DNA of 35,157 nucleotides from Alphaproteobacteria bacterium (lineage in GTDB: Bacteria > Pseudomonadota > Alphaproteobacteria > Rhizobiales > Xanthobacteraceae): assembly GCA_016869215.1 (NCBI GenBank), contig VGEP01000044.1, positions 1 through 35,157 of the forward strand. The letters run 5' to 3'. The first letter of the stretch is position 1, and each line of letters begins with the position of its first letter. Shown here in pieces: positions 32,580 through 35,157 of the stretch. The notes under the pieces were generated by a model. The model did not search any database. It saw only the letters and a program-made list of their open reading frames with translations, and was not told the DNA's origin. Position numbers and translations under genes: made by a program.

Positions 32580-33089
32580 ATGTCAGCCAAACGCTTGACA
32601 GCATTGCTCGCCACTGCCGCGCTCGCGGCAACGATCGCGGCCGCGGGCGCCCAACCCGGGCCGGGAGGCGGTCCGCGCGGCCCCGGAATGGGAATGGGTC
32701 CCGGCATGATGATGGGTCCCGGCATGGGCCGCGGGATGTCCAGCCGCATGTGCAGCCCGGGCGCGGCCGGCTTCGCCGAATGGCGGACCGAACGGCTCGA
32801 ACGCGTGTTGCGTTTGACCGACGCGCAGAAGCCGAAGTTCGACGAGTTCAAGGCGGCGTCCGCCAAGGCCGCCGAGGCCATGCGCGCCGCATGCACGACG
32901 GACATCCCGGTGTCCATGACCGCCCGCATGGCGGCAATGGAGAAGCGGATGGAGGCGACGCTCGCGGCGGTCAAGACGGTGCGGCCGGCTCTCGATGCGT
33001 TCTACGCCACGCTGACCGACGAGCAGAAGGCGCGGATCGAATCCGACCGCGGTCCGCGGCGCTACTGGCGCTGGCGCGATAGGTGGTGA
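32580..33089 (+). CDS. Exported Spy/LTXXQ-motif-like protein
   Basis: Predicted periplasmic protein of 169 residues. A signal peptide (AKRLTALLATAALAATIAAAGA, cleavage near AQP) precedes a Gly/Met/Pro-rich segment (GPGMGMGPGMMMGPGMGRGM, about 36-55), then a helical part with two LTxxQ-type motifs: LRLTDAQKPKFDEF (about 80-93) and LTDEQKARI (about 150-158). This is the pattern of Spy/CpxP-like proteins, which act as periplasmic chaperones or metal-stress sensors. The Met-rich segment might bind copper, which is inference. GGGAG lies 9 bases before the ATG. No sigma-factor or two-component gene is next to it. Confidence 0.82.
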   Translation: MSAKRLTALLATAALAATIAAAGAQPGPGGGPRGPGMGMGPGMMMGPGMGRGMSSRMCSPGAAGFAEWRTERLERVLRLTDAQKPKFDEFKAASAKAAEAMRAACTTDIPVSMTARMAAMEKRMEATLAAVKTVRPALDAFYATLTDEQKARIESDRGPRRYWRWRDRW

Positions 33090-33100
33090 GCGGAAACGGG

Positions 33101-33116
33101 CGCCGCCTCAGCGGCG
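33101..33116. terminator. Small hairpin between convergent Spy-like and M20 genes
   Basis: Stem CGCCGC / GCGGCG with a CTCA loop, 11 bases after the Spy-like stop and 10 bases before the M20 stop. No T-tract on either side, so termination is uncertain. Confidence 0.3.
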
Positions 33117-33125
33117 ACGTCGAGT

Positions 33126-34298
33126 TCACGCCTTCGCATCCAGCCGGAGTACCGTGAGCGCCAGCGCCTGCGCGCGCGGCACCATGGTGTCGATCTCCAG
33201 ATACTCGTCCGGCGAATGCGCGCGCCCGCCGACCGGTCCGACGCCGCAGATGGTCGGCGCGCCGGTCGCCGCGGCAAAACCGGAGTCGGCGCAGCCGCCG
33301 GTGAACAGCGATTTCGTCTCGTGGCCCTGCGCCCGCAGTTCGGCGGCGTAGTGCTCGTACAGCGCCTTGCCCTCCTCGCTTTCCACGAGCGGCAGGAACT
33401 CGCCGGTGATTTCCAGCTTCGCGCTCGTGCCCGGCACGAAGCTTTTCGCCATGATCTCCTCGACCTTGGCCATGGTCGCGGCGCGGTCTGCGGGCGTGAT
33501 GAACCGCAGATCGACCTCGCCGCGCGCCCAGGGCGCGACCGTGTTGACGGTCTGGCCGCCCGCCACCACGCCGACGTTGAGCGTGACGCCCCTGGGCACG
33601 TCGCTGAGCCCGGACAGCGCCAGCGTCTTGTGCGCGAGCTCGTTGATGGCGCTGATCCCGACCTCGAAGTTCGCGCCCGAGTGCGCGGCCTTGCCCGCGA
33701 TCTCGAAGCGCATGAACACGCCGCCCTTGCGGCCGGTCACGGCGGCGCCGCGCGCACGTCCCGGCTCGGAGTTGAACACCGCCCGCGAGCCGCGCGCGTA
33801 ACGTTCGATTACGGGGCGCGAGAACGGCGAGCCGATCTCCTCGTCGCCGGTGAACAGCGCCGTGACCGGCGCAGGGGCCCCGCCGAACCGCTTGATCGCG
33901 GCGAGCACGAAGCAGTTCATCACCAGGCCCGCCTTCATGTCGGCGACGCCCGGGCCGTAGGCCTTGCCGTCGACGATCTTGAACGGCCGCCGTCCGGCCT
34001 CGCCCTTGGGAAACACGGTGTCGCGATGGCCCATCAGCAGGATCGGCCGGTTGCCGCCGCCATGGCCGACGGTCGCCCAGATGGCGTCGCCGAAGGTCGC
34101 GTCCGGCGTCACGTCGCTGTCGATTCCCTGGGTTTTGAGGAAATCCCGGATGTGCGCGCCGACCGTGTCCACGCCGGCCTTGTCGTAAGTGCCGCTGTCG
34201 GTGTTCACCAGCCTTTCGAGCAGCGACACCATGGCCTGGTGCTGCGCACCGAGCCACTCGACCACCTGCCGCTCCGCGCCGTTAGCTTGCGATGCCAT
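33126..34298 (-). CDS. M20-family metallopeptidase, glutamate carboxypeptidase (CPG2)-like
   Basis: Zinc-dependent exopeptidase of 390 residues resembling CPG2-type carboxypeptidases that release C-terminal glutamate. Metal and catalytic motifs: MGHRDTVF (His91, Asp93), GPGVADMKAG (Asp120), FTGDEEIGSP (Glu153 base, Glu154) and FNSEPGRA (Glu178), with a C-terminal GGRAHSPDEYLE carrying the last zinc His. No signal peptide. The ATG at 34298 is chosen because GAGGGA sits 6 bases upstream; a longer frame begins at 34370. The gene stands alone, upstream of a broken small gene. The substrate is unknown. Confidence 0.92.
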   Translation of the reverse strand: MASQANGAERQVVEWLGAQHQAMVSLLERLVNTDSGTYDKAGVDTVGAHIRDFLKTQGIDSDVTPDATFGDAIWATVGHGGGNRPILLMGHRDTVFPKGEAGRRPFKIVDGKAYGPGVADMKAGLVMNCFVLAAIKRFGGAPAPVTALFTGDEEIGSPFSRPVIERYARGSRAVFNSEPGRARGAAVTGRKGGVFMRFEIAGKAAHSGANFEVGISAINELAHKTLALSGLSDVPRGVTLNVGVVAGGQTVNTVAPWARGEVDLRFITPADRAATMAKVEEIMAKSFVPGTSAKLEITGEFLPLVESEEGKALYEHYAAELRAQGHETKSLFTGGCADSGFAAATGAPTICGVGPVGGRAHSPDEYLEIDTMVPRAQALALTVLRLDAKA

Positions 34299-34431
34299 CG
34301 CTTTCCCTCGCCGCACCCAAGCTACGCCGAAGCCGCGCCGGGCGTTCCGGCTCGACAGAGTAAAGGCCATGGGAGCCGGGACAAGCCCGGCCGCATTGGA
34401 GCTTCATATCTGGGCGATCGGGATGCGGGTG

Positions 34432-34737
34432 TTACGCCGCCCGCTCGGCAGGCCGGTCCGCTTCCTCCGCGTCGCGGCGCGCTTCGGCACCCTCGACCAT
34501 CTTCGACCAGCGCTTGGCGATGGCAACCGCCTTGCGCAGCTCGGCGAGGAATTCCTCTTCGGAGTATTAATGTCTCCAGCGCCCGGTCTGGTAGAGTTCG
34601 ACGAAGTGATCCTTGCGGCGCTCGGCCAGATCGCGCCACCGCAGCGACACGGCGTCCCAACGAAGCGTGGCGCGGACCATCGTCGGCGGCAGCTGCGCAT
34701 TACTCGCGGTTACATGCGGGTCTTGCTTCTCCGACAT
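34432..34737 (-). pseudogene. TIGR03809-like small protein gene, broken by one in-frame stop
   Basis: Translating from the ATG at 34737 gives 56 residues that end in LAERRKDHFVELYQTGRWRH at a TAA (34567-34569). The same frame then continues without another stop for 44 codons to TAA at 34432, starting YSEEEFLAELRKAVAIAKRW. Known family members in Hyphomicrobiales read through this point, with Tyr-Tyr where this copy has stop-Tyr (a TAC or TAT to TAA change). Everything else looks intact: no frameshift and a charged helical C-terminus. The full product would be about 101 residues, cytoplasmic, function unknown. A sequencing error or a genuine pseudogene are both possible. The family name is from memory. 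Confidence 0.7.
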
Positions 34738-34875
34738 CCTCGGTCCGCCGACCGCCGCATGGGCGATGGCACGATCCATAGAGAGGATTCGCGGGGGAAC
34801 AACGGCGCTCCCCGCATTTCACATCTGAAGGTTGGATTGTTCACAGGGATTTTGGATAACCCCCGGCTTCGCTCC

Positions 34876-34908
34876 CGGCGGCGGCGGCCGGAAGGTCCGC
34901 CGCCGCCG
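34876..34908. repeat. Perfect 12-bp GC inverted repeat in an intergenic stretch
   Basis: Arms CGGCGGCGGCGG and CCGCCGCCGCCG enclose a 9-base loop. It lies in the gene-free stretch 34738-35030 between the broken gene and the IS element. Small frames there show no ribosome-binding site or familiar product, and I see nothing else in it. No T-tract follows the hairpin. Confidence 0.5.
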
Positions 34909-35030
34909 CACCGGTTTCCCCAGTCCAGGGAAACGTTTGCGGCCGGCCTTCGAGCGCGCGGGCACAAAAACAGGCGGGCCGGAGCGCCCGCCCCGGCCCG
35001 CGACAATTCTGCGGTGGATCGGCGGCGGCC

Positions 35031-35157
35031 TAGAGCGGTTCACCGTTTTTCTGAATCGATAGGGATTCCGTTGGGCTACGGATTGTGATTCAAGCTGCTG
35101 GCTGGGTTGGAGGCCAGCAGCTCATGACCCGACCTCTTTCCACCGATTTGCGCGAGC
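35031..35157 (+). mobile_element. Left end of a probable IS630-family insertion sequence (cut by window edge)
   Basis: A transposase start of IS630 type (35124) is preceded by a 92-base leader beginning TAGAGCGGTTCACCG. IS630 elements insert at TA, and the TA at 35031-35032 is a good candidate for the target, with the terminal inverted repeat starting GAGCGGTTCACCG. The right end is outside the window, so the boundary and repeat are inferred. Confidence 0.55.
35124..35157 (+). CDS. IS630-family transposase, first 11 codons only
   Basis: The visible N-terminus is MTRPLSTDLRE, matching the typical start of IS630-family transposases in Hyphomicrobiales (MTRxLSxDLRERVV), where a helix-turn-helix domain follows. 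The frame runs off the right edge. Only 34 bases are visible, so intactness and any programmed frameshift cannot be judged. Confidence 0.6.
   Translation, partial: MTRPLSTDLRE

Overview
The window reads as a GC-rich chromosomal segment of an alphaproteobacterium, most likely a Hyphomicrobiales (Rhizobiales) member near the Bradyrhizobium/Rhodopseudomonas/Xanthobacteraceae group. The clues are a TIGR03808-type Tat-exported beta-helix protein, a TIGR03809-like small gene, an R. etli AnsA-type asparaginase, an adenosylcobalamin methylmalonyl-CoA mutase with MeaB, and an IS630-type transposase start at the right edge. The organism call is inferred from gene families, not from a marker gene. No rRNA, tRNA or CRISPR was seen.

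Layout. 1-4314: a HerA-like ATPase (minus strand, cut by the left edge), two small DUF proteins (DUF2267, DUF4332), then a folP-folB-folK folate operon ending in a hairpin terminator. 4382-10892: a UbiD-family decarboxylase divergent from a four-gene set (benzoate-CoA-ligase-like enzyme, alpha/beta hydrolase, and two tandem luciferase-like flavin monooxygenases 76% identical by hand count). This looks like a catabolic module for an unidentified, probably aromatic, acid. 11118-12499: a lipocalin-like exported protein and an SUMF1-fold exported protein without the catalytic cysteines. 12592-20728: mutA-mutB, a convergent exported SGNH hydrolase, then vapB-vapC-meaB with 4-base overlaps at both junctions. 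A perfect 24-bp palindrome precedes vapB, so the mutase chaperone appears wired into a toxin-antitoxin operon.

20896-25839: the Tat beta-helix protein, a small conserved hypothetical, a split thiamine-diphosphate decarboxylase (alpha/beta), a convergent metal-binding asparaginase and a DUF3750 membrane-anchored protein. 25919-29222: a tight arsenosugar-type operon made of radical SAM ArsS, a calcineurin-like phosphoesterase whose first metal motif is missing, and the TIGR04283 and TIGR04282 transferases. 29200-34298: a minus-strand run of OYE-family reductase, Zn-dependent amidohydrolase/carbamoylase and EamA transporter, then a Spy/LTXXQ-like exported protein, convergent with a CPG2-like M20 peptidase. 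34432-34737: a small TIGR03809-like gene broken by one in-frame TAA. 35031-35157: the left end of a probable IS630-family element.

No unmistakably new system is visible. The points most worth following are the vapBC-meaB coupling with its palindrome, the nonsense codon in the TIGR03809-like gene, the degenerate phosphoesterase of the arsenosugar operon, and the paired monooxygenases next to UbiD.
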